A DNA stretch of 11,924 nucleotides from an uncultured Lachnospiraceae bacterium (GTDB taxonomy: Bacteria; Bacillota; Clostridia; Lachnospirales; Lachnospiraceae): NCBI GenBank assembly GCA_900555195.1, contig USKC01000067.1, forward strand, positions 1-11,924, read 5' to 3'. The notes under the pieces were generated by a model. The model was not told the origin of the DNA and ran no database searches. It was given only the letters and a program-made list of their open reading frames with translations. The position numbers and the translations under genes are program-made. Positions 1-6,623 of this stretch are shown here, one piece after another; the first letter of the stretch is position 1; each line of letters opens with the position of its first letter.

Positions 1-2
1 AA

Positions 3-1034
3 AAACTGGGAATGGATGTGCCGGAAAATCAGGAAGAATTCACAGAAATGCTGAAAGCATTTACGCAGGAAGATCCGGATGGAAACGGTACGGATGATAC
101 CTATGGATACGGGGGAGAGGGAGCAGAAAAATTTGCTGTTTTTTACGCCATGTATGCTACTTATCCGGGCTATTATCATGAAGAGGACGGAAAAGTAGTA
201 ATCGATGCCGTTAGTGAAGCGTATAAAGAATGTCTGCAGTATATCCATGAATTGTACGCGGCTGGATACATTGATCCTGAAATATTTACAGATACATCAG
301 AACAATTCACGCAGAAGATGAACAACGGAAAAATAGGTTCTTTCTCAGCATGGTGGTCCACACCTGGTACTCTGGCGCGCGACTTAGGATTTGCCCAGGC
401 ACAGCCGGAAGGAGAACTGATCACGGCGGATCCTCCGGTGGATGCTTCTGCAGGACAAGGAATGCAGGCCAGCGACGGCCTTTCCGGTGTGGTCAGTTTC
501 TCCTATAAGGATGAAGAGAAGATTGAACAACTGTTGGGATTGATAGACTGGATGGTCACGGATGAAGGATATCGGACCTGTAAATACGGTGTGGAAGGGA
601 TTCACTGGATGGTGGATGAGGAAGGGAATCTCACTTACTGTGCTACCAATGATCCAGATAAAATGCGCCTTGATGGAGTGAAGATGGAAGGTAACGATAA
701 TGAGACATACTCCGTATTGCAGAGAATGGATATCTATCCGGAACTTTTGGAGAATGAACCGTTTTTCAAAGAATGCTTTGAGCAGGCGGCGAACGGCCCG
801 CTTTACCGGAATCTGTTTGTTGGCTTGACGAGTGACGCATACACCACATATAATGCCGATTTGGAAAAACTTTGTGATGAGATGCGGGTGAAGTTTATTC
901 TGGGGGATGAATCTTTTGACAACTGGGACGAATATGTAGAAGAATATATGAGGATTGGCGGAAAGGAAGTAGCAGAATCTCTGCTGGCAGCCTATAATGA
1001 AACATATGGCACAGCGTATACGCTGGCAGAATGA
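3..1034 (+). CDS. ABC transporter sugar-binding protein (family 1, CUT1/LplA type), 5'-truncated by window edge
   Basis: This is the mature C-terminal part of an extracellular solute-binding lipoprotein that captures a sugar or oligosaccharide outside the cell for a CUT1-type ABC importer. The reading frame is open to the left edge (codons before the ATG at 12 read K-L-G), so that ATG is internal and the signal peptide and lipobox lie outside the window. About 343 codons are visible. Near the start is the metal-loop-like motif DPDGNGTDDTYG, typical of this family (EF-hand-like D-x-D-G-N-G). Further on come aromatic-rich stretches such as FSAWWSTPG and a cluster of acidic residues. The matching permease genes are not seen and may lie upstream. 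A kinase gene follows after 50 bp on the same strand, a common layout for YesM-sensed sugar importers. Family assignment is firm; the ligand is unknown. Confidence 0.85.
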   Translation, partial: KLGMDVPENQEEFTEMLKAFTQEDPDGNGTDDTYGYGGEGAEKFAVFYAMYATYPGYYHEEDGKVVIDAVSEAYKECLQYIHELYAAGYIDPEIFTDTSEQFTQKMNNGKIGSFSAWWSTPGTLARDLGFAQAQPEGELITADPPVDASAGQGMQASDGLSGVVSFSYKDEEKIEQLLGLIDWMVTDEGYRTCKYGVEGIHWMVDEEGNLTYCATNDPDKMRLDGVKMEGNDNETYSVLQRMDIYPELLENEPFFKECFEQAANGPLYRNLFVGLTSDAYTTYNADLEKLCDEMRVKFILGDESFDNWDEYVEEYMRIGGKEVAESLLAAYNETYGTAYTLAE

Positions 1035-2056
1035 GAAGGATATAGACAACTGAATAAGGACGCGTAAAACAAGGAGAGAGTCGGATGAAAAGGGTTAAGA
1101 ACACAATTACCGGTATGAGCATTATGAACAAAATTCATGTCGCTTTAATTTTCTTTATCATGATACCGGCTCTCATCCTTGTTTTTGCTTATTTAAAAGA
1201 CTTTTCGAGGGAGATGTATCAGGTACAGAAAGAATACCAGATCAATCAGCTTGAAGCGGTAAACCGTTCCATAATGGATGAATGCACACAAATCATGAAT
1301 TCATTAACCTATCTGTCCAACATGAATGAGGTTCGGAATTACATATCCACGCCCTATGTGCATAATAGCCAGAATATTCTGAGGCTTAACTATGAAGTGA
1401 GCCAGGCATTTTCTCTGGTGCAGGGTATCAATGAGGGAGTGATAGAGCAGATTACTTTTTATTTTCTGGATGAGAATATGCCGGAGCATGGAAAGATGTT
1501 TCTGCGGGCAGAATGGCTGACAAGAGATGGACAGATGGAAAGGTTTCTGGAATCAGAGGAAACTGCAGGATGGTTTATGAATGTGAGCGACAGAATCTAT
1601 GCAGGAATGGATGGCTCAGAAGGAATATGCTATGCGTATAAGCAAACGGGTATTAAAGGGAAAATGTTGGGTGTTTTCGTCATTCGGGTAAAAGAAGAAC
1701 AGCTATTCCGTGAATTGAAAGAAGCGGCCGTAGGAAACGAGATCCAATTGATGACAACGCCGGAAGAAGGGATGGTTTCTGTATATAACGATGCCTTTCA
1801 TCAGTATCTTTGCCAGAGGCTGGATACTTCTCTGATACAGAATAATATTGCCGATACAACGCGGCAGATTCTGATATGGGTGATATATGGGCTGGTTTTA
1901 ATGTTTTTTATCAGCTTTGGATTGCTGAAGCATATTTTTAAACACATGTATTTGATGATGGAAGCGATTGATCAGGCTGCGCATGGTAATTTTGAAAAGA
2001 AGATACCAATAGGCAAATCCAAGGATATTAAAAGAATAGCGATTCAGTTCAACCAT

Positions 2057-2064
2057 CTTTAGAT
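2057..2064 (+). other. Frameshift site in the kinase gene (CTTTAGAT)
   Basis: The first kinase frame reads N-H-L-stop (AAC CAT CTT TAG). Inserting one T would give N-H-L-L-D-E-L, which joins directly to the second frame and matches the F-N-x-L/M-x-x-L pattern at the end of YesM HAMP regions. The break therefore fits a single-base deletion in a T run. A programmed -1 shift is unlikely: no X-XXY-YYZ heptamer is present, and the P-site CTT codon would have to re-pair with TCT. Confidence 0.8.
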
Positions 2065-2079
2065 GAACTGCATGCGTAT

Positions 2080-2754
2080 GTGGACAGGACGGTGCGTCTT
2101 GAAGAGCAAAAAAGCCGGGCTGAAGCCAGCGCGCTGCAGATGCAAATGAACCCGCATTTTTTTTACAATGGTTTGGGGATTATTCAAGTTGCACTTGAGG
2201 AAGAAAAGAAGTACGAGATGTCGGACGCGATCACTTATCTCGCCCAGATCCTTAGATATAATATGTCCTTTGCCGTGTTCGTGACGATGCGGGAAGAGGC
2301 GGATATTGTTTCCAAATATATCCGGTTTGTGAATACATTTTATGAAAATAAAATAGAATATTCCTTTGAAACAACATTGGAGTTGGAAGAAGTACGGATG
2401 CCTAAATTCATTCTTCAGCCGCTGGCCGAAAATGCTGTGAAATATGGAGATGGGAAACAAATCAGAATTCGTGCCAGACGGAACGAAGAAGGACATTTTC
2501 ATATTATGGTGGAGAATTCAGGAGAAAAGCTTCCACCCGCCGATCTGCTGAGAATAAACGAGACATTAGCGGAAGTGGAAGCTCAACCAAATGGTGGGAA
2601 GATTGGGTTAAAAAATATTGCAGCACGATTAAGAATGTTATATGGAAAGGATGCCGGTATCAGGATATCCTGCGATGCAACAGTAACTGTGCATGTCTGG
2701 TTTCCGGCAGATGCAGCTCAGGATTTGGGAAGGAACGGAAAATATACGGTGTAG
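2080..2754 (+). CDS. C-terminal kinase fragment (His_kinase + HATPase) downstream of the frameshift
   Basis: This is the open frame left after the frameshift. The first possible start is GTG at 2080, and no purine-rich ribosome site precedes it, so independent translation is doubtful. The fragment of 224 residues holds the His_kinase domain with phosphoacceptor H26 (numbered from this GTG) in QMNPHFFYN, then the ATPase domain with N-box residues E117/N118 and a glycine-rich G-box around 172-179. The conserved final strand TVTVHVWFP is followed by about 15 extra residues. Twelve of those codons lie in the antisense overlap with the convergent hydrolase gene. It belongs to the same ancestral gene as the upstream membrane half. 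Confidence 0.6.
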   Translation: MDRTVRLEEQKSRAEASALQMQMNPHFFYNGLGIIQVALEEEKKYEMSDAITYLAQILRYNMSFAVFVTMREEADIVSKYIRFVNTFYENKIEYSFETTLELEEVRMPKFILQPLAENAVKYGDGKQIRIRARRNEEGHFHIMVENSGEKLPPADLLRINETLAEVEAQPNGGKIGLKNIAARLRMLYGKDAGIRISCDATVTVHVWFPADAAQDLGRNGKYTV

Positions 2755-4643
2755 GTTTCTTCGCCGATATCTTTAAGCGGCTTCAGCAGCATGCTTCGGG
2801 GCTGACCGATGAGGCGGTAGTCCGGCATCCAGTTGGCCCATTCCCGTTCATGGCTGTGCTTTAACATTTTCATGGGCGCATGCTTATCGCCGTATAAAGT
2901 GATTTCATGATCGATCAGGCCGGCAAGAAGCACAGGGCCGTCAAGAAAAGCGACGGTATTCGGTTCATCAGGCAATTCACTGCAGGTGATGGTTTTGGGA
3001 ATCTGTATCACGATTCGGTCGGATGACCAACGACGCTGCAGAATGGCATAACCGTCCCGGCATTCATAGGAACAATCGGTTCCATTCACTTCAATGCGCA
3101 TCTTTCCGTTTATCCACCAGGGTATGGGGAATTTGATCATTATTTCCGTTTCGGATTCCGCATGTATTACCAATTCCATCTGCTTATAATCGGGATGGGC
3201 CTCCATTTGAAGGGCCAGATCCTGAATCCTCAGTTGATGACCTCCCAGCCCGTTTTCCGTCATGGAAAGATGAATGTGGGTATGGGAGAGCTCCGTGTCC
3301 AAAACGGAAGGGATATACTGGGCGATGATTAGTTCCGGGATGGAAGGCTCTATTTGTCTCTCATCGCTGTCTTTTATATAATAGATCCACTCCTGATATC
3401 TGGAATTGGCCTGAACAGCAGTGCAGTGGCAGCACCAAAAGTCTTCGGTTTTGCTACCCCACTTTTTGCGGCTTCCGGCGGAAAGTGGGAGATAATAACA
3501 TACGATGCCGGTAGTTGCTTCGCCTGATGCGTCAGTTCCGGAAAGAGGATGAAAGGCCTGGGCATATAATCCATTCTCAATATTGCTTTCTATATAATCC
3601 AGATAGCGTTTATCTCCGGTCCACCGAAAGAGATAATCTGCCAGGCGGATCATGTTGTAGACGACGCAGTGTTCCTGATTCCTGCTGCTAAGCCTTCTGG
3701 AAAGACGGCTTCCGGGAGCCCAAATTTCCCCGTCTGTCTGCCCGCCGGTGGCATAGGAAGGGCGGAGGTCAACCGCGAATTTCCAATAATTCTCAACTGC
3801 TTTCCGGTAACGTTCCTCACCCGTAACTTCATAAGCCCTTGCACAGCCATGGATTTCCGGAATGGTAGAGTTGGCATGCATATTATTCAATACATCTTTG
3901 CCCGCGATAAGGGGACAAATGAGCTTGGGACGTTCATAACGCCGGAGCAGCTGCAGATGTTTTGTATCTTTCGTGACGGAATAGAGATCCGCCCATAACT
4001 CCATGATTCCTCCGGTTTCCTGCATATCCATCATGCGGTCCATTGTCTGCCTGGAAATATTATTGCTGAACTCATAGAACCAGTCTGCACATTTTATAAG
4101 AATATTCAGAGCCTCCGCATTCTGTACATACCGATACATGTCGAAGAGGCCCATCATGGTTTTGTGACAGACATATTGGGGAGCAAAAAAGGAACGTCCC
4201 TGTTTCAAACCATACAAGAATTTTTCCGGAATGGAGAAAGCCCAGCCGTTGCCGTTGGCGGCCTGACATCTTCCGATTTCAGATACAATATAGTCCGCTT
4301 TTGCTCTGAGCCGGGCAAGGGCTTTGGCGGAAAGAAAGCGATTGGAAGAAGTGCTGGCCGTTTCGTCCAAATCGCATGAATGATCGGCCTGGGCACAGAG
4401 AATGGCGGCGGCACTGAGCCAGTGCCCGGTGAAAGTCCCCCGCAGCTGACTAAGCGGGGCGTCCCACCCGCCATGCAATCCCTTCAATTCGTGATCCAGC
4501 TTTCCGTTCAGCCCGGCTTCTGTATAGTAGGGAAAGAGCAGATTCTCTTCTTTCAACTCCATTAAGTATGCATAATCCAGTTGCATTTTTTGCATTGCCG
4601 TACCTGGAAGCAGGCGGACGGTTCCCTTTGGTGATTGAAACAT
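2718..4643 (-). CDS. GH127/DUF1680-type glycoside hydrolase (beta-L-arabinofuranosidase-like), cytoplasmic
   Basis: This predicted retaining glycosidase of the DUF1680 superfamily (GH127 and relatives) has a characterised member, HypBA1, that removes beta-L-arabinofuranose using a zinc-bound cysteine nucleophile. The protein has 641 residues, the usual length, and no signal peptide. The N-terminal (alpha/alpha)6-barrel signature is seen in GGWDAPLSQLRGTFTGHWLSA (59-79). The key residues of HypBA1 have likely equivalents here: acid/base E306 in GEIW, zinc ligands E324 and C326 in QEHC, and C404/C405 in FWCCHC. Their spacing is close to HypBA1 (78 residues between the last two pairs, against 77). 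A beta-rich C-terminal part follows and ends in YTVYFPF. The ATG lies 8 nt after GGAGG, and this ribosome site overlaps the stop codon of the response-regulator gene, so translation is probably coupled. The 3' end overlaps the kinase gene by 37 bp. The exact substrate is uncertain. Confidence 0.85.
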   Translation of the reverse strand: MFQSPKGTVRLLPGTAMQKMQLDYAYLMELKEENLLFPYYTEAGLNGKLDHELKGLHGGWDAPLSQLRGTFTGHWLSAAAILCAQADHSCDLDETASTSSNRFLSAKALARLRAKADYIVSEIGRCQAANGNGWAFSIPEKFLYGLKQGRSFFAPQYVCHKTMMGLFDMYRYVQNAEALNILIKCADWFYEFSNNISRQTMDRMMDMQETGGIMELWADLYSVTKDTKHLQLLRRYERPKLICPLIAGKDVLNNMHANSTIPEIHGCARAYEVTGEERYRKAVENYWKFAVDLRPSYATGGQTDGEIWAPGSRLSRRLSSRNQEHCVVYNMIRLADYLFRWTGDKRYLDYIESNIENGLYAQAFHPLSGTDASGEATTGIVCYYLPLSAGSRKKWGSKTEDFWCCHCTAVQANSRYQEWIYYIKDSDERQIEPSIPELIIAQYIPSVLDTELSHTHIHLSMTENGLGGHQLRIQDLALQMEAHPDYKQMELVIHAESETEIMIKFPIPWWINGKMRIEVNGTDCSYECRDGYAILQRRWSSDRIVIQIPKTITCSELPDEPNTVAFLDGPVLLAGLIDHEITLYGDKHAPMKMLKHSHEREWANWMPDYRLIGQPRSMLLKPLKDIGEETYTVYFPFLPKS

Positions 4644-4656
4644 AACAGATTCCCTC

Positions 4657-6078
4657 CTATTTATAATTTTTCTTTTTCCACTCGGCGGGGGTCATGTGGT
4701 AGTAATTCTTGAAGGCCCTGAAGAAACTGGATTTCCCGCTCAGTCCAATTTCTTCCGCCAGATCGGATAATTCGTGGCCCTCTAAGATTTTATCTGCGGC
4801 TACCTGCATCCTGCGCTGGGCTATGTACTCGGAAAATGTGACGCCTGTTTCTTTTTTAAATAATTGACTGTAGTAGCTGTAATTCAGATTCCAGCGGTTT
4901 GCAAGCAAAGTCATATTGAGTTTTTCCTTATCCGCCAGATTATGTTCGATATATTCCAGGGACCATTGAATGATATAGTGGTATGTGGAACGCGCTTCCT
5001 GCTGTTCCAATACATCCAGCTGATGCAGCATATGGGAGAGGATATCTTCCAGATGTTCCAGACTTTTCCAATCTTTGGCATCCGCAGCAAGATGGACATG
5101 TAAGTGAAGCCCCAAATTATACAGACTTTTCATGATGCTTTCAAGCAGCTGATTAACGGAAGAAACCTGATAACGGTACAAGGTCTCTGAGATGGTATCC
5201 ATCAGCAATTTCCGTAAGGCGTTATAATCCCGTTCATGTATATGCTTTTCAAGAAGGTGCAGAATATGTGGATACACATCACAAATGCGGGGCTTCAATG
5301 GTTCCTGATCAGCCCAAAGAAAGGTTTTTTCCCGAATGCTCGCTTTTACTTCAAGCAGACTGGTTACTTGCCAGAACAGTTTTTTTAGATCTGCAGCGGC
5401 CGCAGTTTGACTGATTACGGCTCTCCGTGCGAAATTCCTGCTTTTCAGATCAGAAACAATGGTGTGAAGACAGTCTGCGTGTTCCATGTTGATGAGAAGC
5501 AATTTCCGGTGAAAAAATGTGAGAAATTCATATTTATGGGCAATTTTATCCGGGTCAAAATACAAGAAAGGATATTCGGAATAGATCAGGCAGTAGAATG
5601 GATAATGCGCCATTTCCACGCTTGCCAGATCGGCGGAAAGCTGGTTTCCGGAAAGCGTGGAAAGATTCTGTATCCAGGCATCCGGAAGAGAGATCTGTGT
5701 GTCCAATTCAGAAATACATGCTTCAATCGCTTGTTTGAGCTCATAGAAAGAACAGGGCTTTAGCAGGTAATATTTGACTCCATAGGACATGGATTTTTGG
5801 GCGTATTTGAATTCATCATAAGCGCTGATTACAATGAAGCGCAGATTCTGCTTATCCTGCAGAAGGTGCATTAAGTCCAAACCGTTGACGCCGGGCATAT
5901 TGATATCAACCAAGGCGATGACAGGTTCAGATACCATTTTCAATTCCTGCAGTGCACGGCTTCCGTCTGTATAGACACTGACTGTCCCAATTCGTTCCAA
6001 ATCCATGCGCAGGATACGCCGTTTTTGGCCTTCTGCTTCTATCAATTCATCATCGATTACAACAACCCGAATCTTCAT
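4657..6078 (-). CDS. YesN-type two-component response regulator (receiver + AraC HTH)
   Basis: This cytoplasmic regulator of 473 residues would be phosphorylated by a YesM-type kinase and then activate sugar-use genes. The receiver domain (about 1-125) has the acidic pair D9/D10, phosphoacceptor D58 in LVDINMPG, the switch residue S85 in VISAYDEF and K107-P108 in LLKPCS. A variable helical linker follows. The last roughly 100 residues are an AraC-type double helix-turn-helix with the signatures LFKKETGVTFSEYI and a closing GLSGKSSFFRAFKNYYHMTPAEWKK. The ATG at 6078 has AGGAGGT a few nt upstream (6083-6089). The gene leads a two-gene operon with the GH127-like enzyme. The only kinase in the window is on the opposite strand, convergent and frameshifted. 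That split layout is unusual, because YesM and YesN genes normally sit side by side. Confidence 0.92.
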   Translation of the reverse strand: MKIRVVVIDDELIEAEGQKRRILRMDLERIGTVSVYTDGSRALQELKMVSEPVIALVDINMPGVNGLDLMHLLQDKQNLRFIVISAYDEFKYAQKSMSYGVKYYLLKPCSFYELKQAIEACISELDTQISLPDAWIQNLSTLSGNQLSADLASVEMAHYPFYCLIYSEYPFLYFDPDKIAHKYEFLTFFHRKLLLINMEHADCLHTIVSDLKSRNFARRAVISQTAAAADLKKLFWQVTSLLEVKASIREKTFLWADQEPLKPRICDVYPHILHLLEKHIHERDYNALRKLLMDTISETLYRYQVSSVNQLLESIMKSLYNLGLHLHVHLAADAKDWKSLEHLEDILSHMLHQLDVLEQQEARSTYHYIIQWSLEYIEHNLADKEKLNMTLLANRWNLNYSYYSQLFKKETGVTFSEYIAQRRMQVAADKILEGHELSDLAEEIGLSGKSSFFRAFKNYYHMTPAEWKKKNYK

Positions 6079-6082
6079 AAGA

Positions 6083-6137
6083 CCTCCTGCTGACCTGTAT
6101 ATTATTCATTATATAGCATGAGTGGGGAGGTATACAA
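6083..6137 (-). promoter_or_regulatory. Probable promoter and ribosome site of the response-regulator operon
   Basis: On the - strand, TATAAT (6108-6113) matches the -10 consensus. The best -35 candidate is the weak TTGTAT (6132-6137), 18 bp away. The AGGAGGT ribosome site lies at 6083-6089. A perfect -10 with a poor -35 would suit an activator-dependent or self-activated promoter, but that is inference. Confidence 0.45.
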
Positions 6138-6264
6138 TTCTCCTGTTTTTGCCAAAGGTAACCTCATTTTAGGTAAAAAGATGAAAAAGCTGGAAGGAAA
6201 GCGCAGTCTGTCTGAATTGTTGAGGGAACGGCGGCCTAATGAGAAAATTAATTTAAAAAGGCGG

Positions 6265-6293
6265 TTGACAGAAAGGCCGGCATTGCATATACT
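6265..6293 (+). promoter_or_regulatory. Near-consensus sigma-A promoter of an ORF-less short transcript
   Basis: TTGACA (6265-6270) is a perfect -35. It is followed, after an ideal 17-bp spacer, by TATACT (6288-6293), which matches the -10 consensus at 5 of 6 positions. The start site would be near 6300. A terminator follows at 6346-6372 and no ATG occurs in between. Confidence 0.7.
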
Positions 6294-6297
6294 GAAT

Positions 6298-6315
6298 TTA
6301 GTTAGATATAACTAA
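6298..6315. promoter_or_regulatory. Operator-like perfect dyad at the start site of the 6265-6293 promoter
   Basis: TTAGTTA-GATA-TAACTAA is an 18-bp dyad with perfect 7-bp arms, overlapping the predicted transcription start. A repressor bound here would block the promoter. The TTAG/CTAA content recalls DtxR-family metal-regulator boxes (consensus with TTAGGTTAG halves), but no metal gene is nearby, so the regulator is unknown. The same dyad could also form a weak 5' RNA hairpin. Confidence 0.55.
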
Positions 6316-6372
6316 CAAACTGCATACATAAAAGCATACGAATCGAAAAAGAGTCCGAAAGGGCTCTTTTTT
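6300..6372 (+). ncRNA. Candidate short non-coding transcript (promoter to terminator about 73 nt)
   Basis: The segment lies between a near-consensus promoter and a strong intrinsic terminator, and it has no ATG. It starts with a dyad (6298-6315), has a short direct repeat GCATAC (6322-6327 and 6334-6339) and ends in the terminator hairpin. It could be a small RNA, a terminated leader of the downstream LacI operon, or the remains of a deleted gene. No known RNA family is recognised. Confidence 0.3.
6346..6372 (+). terminator. Strong intrinsic terminator (possibly bidirectional)
   Basis: An 11-bp stem pairs 6346-6356 (AAAAAGAGTCC) with 6361-6371 (GGGCTCTTTTT), with one G-T wobble, around a GAAA loop (6357-6360). 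A T run follows on the + strand. On the - strand the A run at 6346-6350 reads as T, so it could also stop leftward transcripts. Confidence 0.85.
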
Positions 6373-6408
6373 GATTGCGGATTTACATAGGCTGTACCTG
6401 GGCCGTTC

Positions 6409-6440
6409 TGTGCGCAATTTTGAAACAAATATTGCGCACA
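6409..6440. promoter_or_regulatory. Candidate distal LacI operator: perfect 10-bp inverted repeat
   Basis: TGTGCGCAAT (6409-6418) and ATTGCGCACA (6431-6440) are perfect inverted copies separated by 12 nt. They contain the divergent core GCGCAA-N14-TTGCGC. The same core with a 4-nt spacer occurs downstream of the lacI promoter. A weak terminator (the hairpin is followed by TTTT) is an alternative reading. Confidence 0.5.
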
Positions 6441-6501
6441 TTTTGCATGGTTTGGGAGAAATTTTGCTCAAAAAAGAAAAAAGATTCAGGGGAAAGGCGA
6501 A

Positions 6502-6529
6502 TTGACTGCTGCGGAACAAACGATATAAT
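6502..6529 (+). promoter_or_regulatory. Promoter of the lacI-hydrolase operon
   Basis: TTGACT (6502-6507) matches the -35 consensus at 5 of 6 positions and TATAAT (6524-6529) is a perfect -10, with a 16-bp spacer. Transcription should start near 6536, which gives a leader of about 88 nt before the ATG at 6624. It is the only strong promoter seen for the three-gene operon, and candidate operators lie on both sides. Confidence 0.8.
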
Positions 6530-6588
6530 AAAAAGAAAGGGAAAATAAGGCAGCCGCCCATCTAAGGGAAAGGAAGCAAAGGGTTGCA

Positions 6589-6604
6589 GCGCAAATGGTT
6601 GCGC
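6589..6604. promoter_or_regulatory. Candidate proximal LacI operator in the leader
   Basis: GCGCAA (6589-6594) and TTGCGC (6599-6604) form a perfect dyad with a 4-nt centre, about 60 nt after the predicted start site and just before the ribosome site. It shares its half-site with the 6409-6440 repeat. In RNA it would be a 6-bp hairpin with a 4-nt loop, so a role in translation is also possible. Confidence 0.5.
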
Positions 6605-6610
6605 AGAAAT

Positions 6611-6619
6611 GGGGGAGGG
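6611..6619 (+). promoter_or_regulatory. Ribosome site that decides the lacI start
   Basis: GGGGGAGGG lies 4-5 nt before the ATG at 6624. An in-frame ATG at 6609 overlaps this site and has no ribosome site of its own. The protein is therefore taken to begin MTIEELAQKLGVSKSTVSRA, with the helix-turn-helix at its usual place. Confidence 0.8.
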
Positions 6620-6623
6620 TCAC

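Larger units (their letters stand above)
1085..2754 (+). pseudogene. YesM-type sensor histidine kinase, split by a one-base frameshift
   Basis: This gene would encode a membrane histidine kinase that senses an extracellular sugar signal and phosphorylates a YesN-type regulator. The first frame (1085-2062, 325 codons) starts with ATG behind AAGGAG at 1071-1076. It has a membrane segment at residues 18-37, an outside sensor region, a second membrane segment at 262-281 and the start of a HAMP region, then stops at TAG. The second frame continues with L-D-E-L-H-A-Y-V-D from 2059 to 2754 and carries the phosphoacceptor motif QMNPHFFYN (His codon 2155-2157), the N-box LQPLAENAVKYG and the G-box GGKIGLKNIAARL. 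Joined, they give about 556 residues, normal for YesM. One missing T in the run at 2058-2060 explains the break. The usual D-box DNG is replaced by ENSGEKL. The break could be a true mutation or a sequencing error in a homopolymer. Confidence 0.85.

Noticed and set aside
384..1049. 221-codon - strand ORF opposite the sugar-binding protein
   Set aside because: It is antisense to a clear family protein, its composition is odd (many I, F, H, C) and it has no recognisable domain. It is a shadow frame.
2057..2064. Programmed -1 frameshifting in the kinase gene
   Set aside because: There is no slippery heptamer, re-pairing of the P-site tRNA would be poor and no stimulatory structure is evident. 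A single-base deletion is simpler.
2661..2672. 12-bp palindrome CAGGATATCCTG in the kinase gene
   Set aside because: Six-base arms are expected by chance in 12 kb and there is no supporting context.
3458..3489. 8-bp inverted repeat CCCACTTT/AAAGTGGG in the GH127-like gene
   Set aside because: Arms of this length at this spacing are expected by chance several times in a window of this size. The extra pairs are wobbles only on the non-coding strand.
6118..6315. 65-codon + strand ORF, with an inner ATG at 6181
   Set aside because: Neither ATG has a good ribosome site, the product resembles no known family, and the ORF runs through the promoter at 6265-6293. It is most likely chance.
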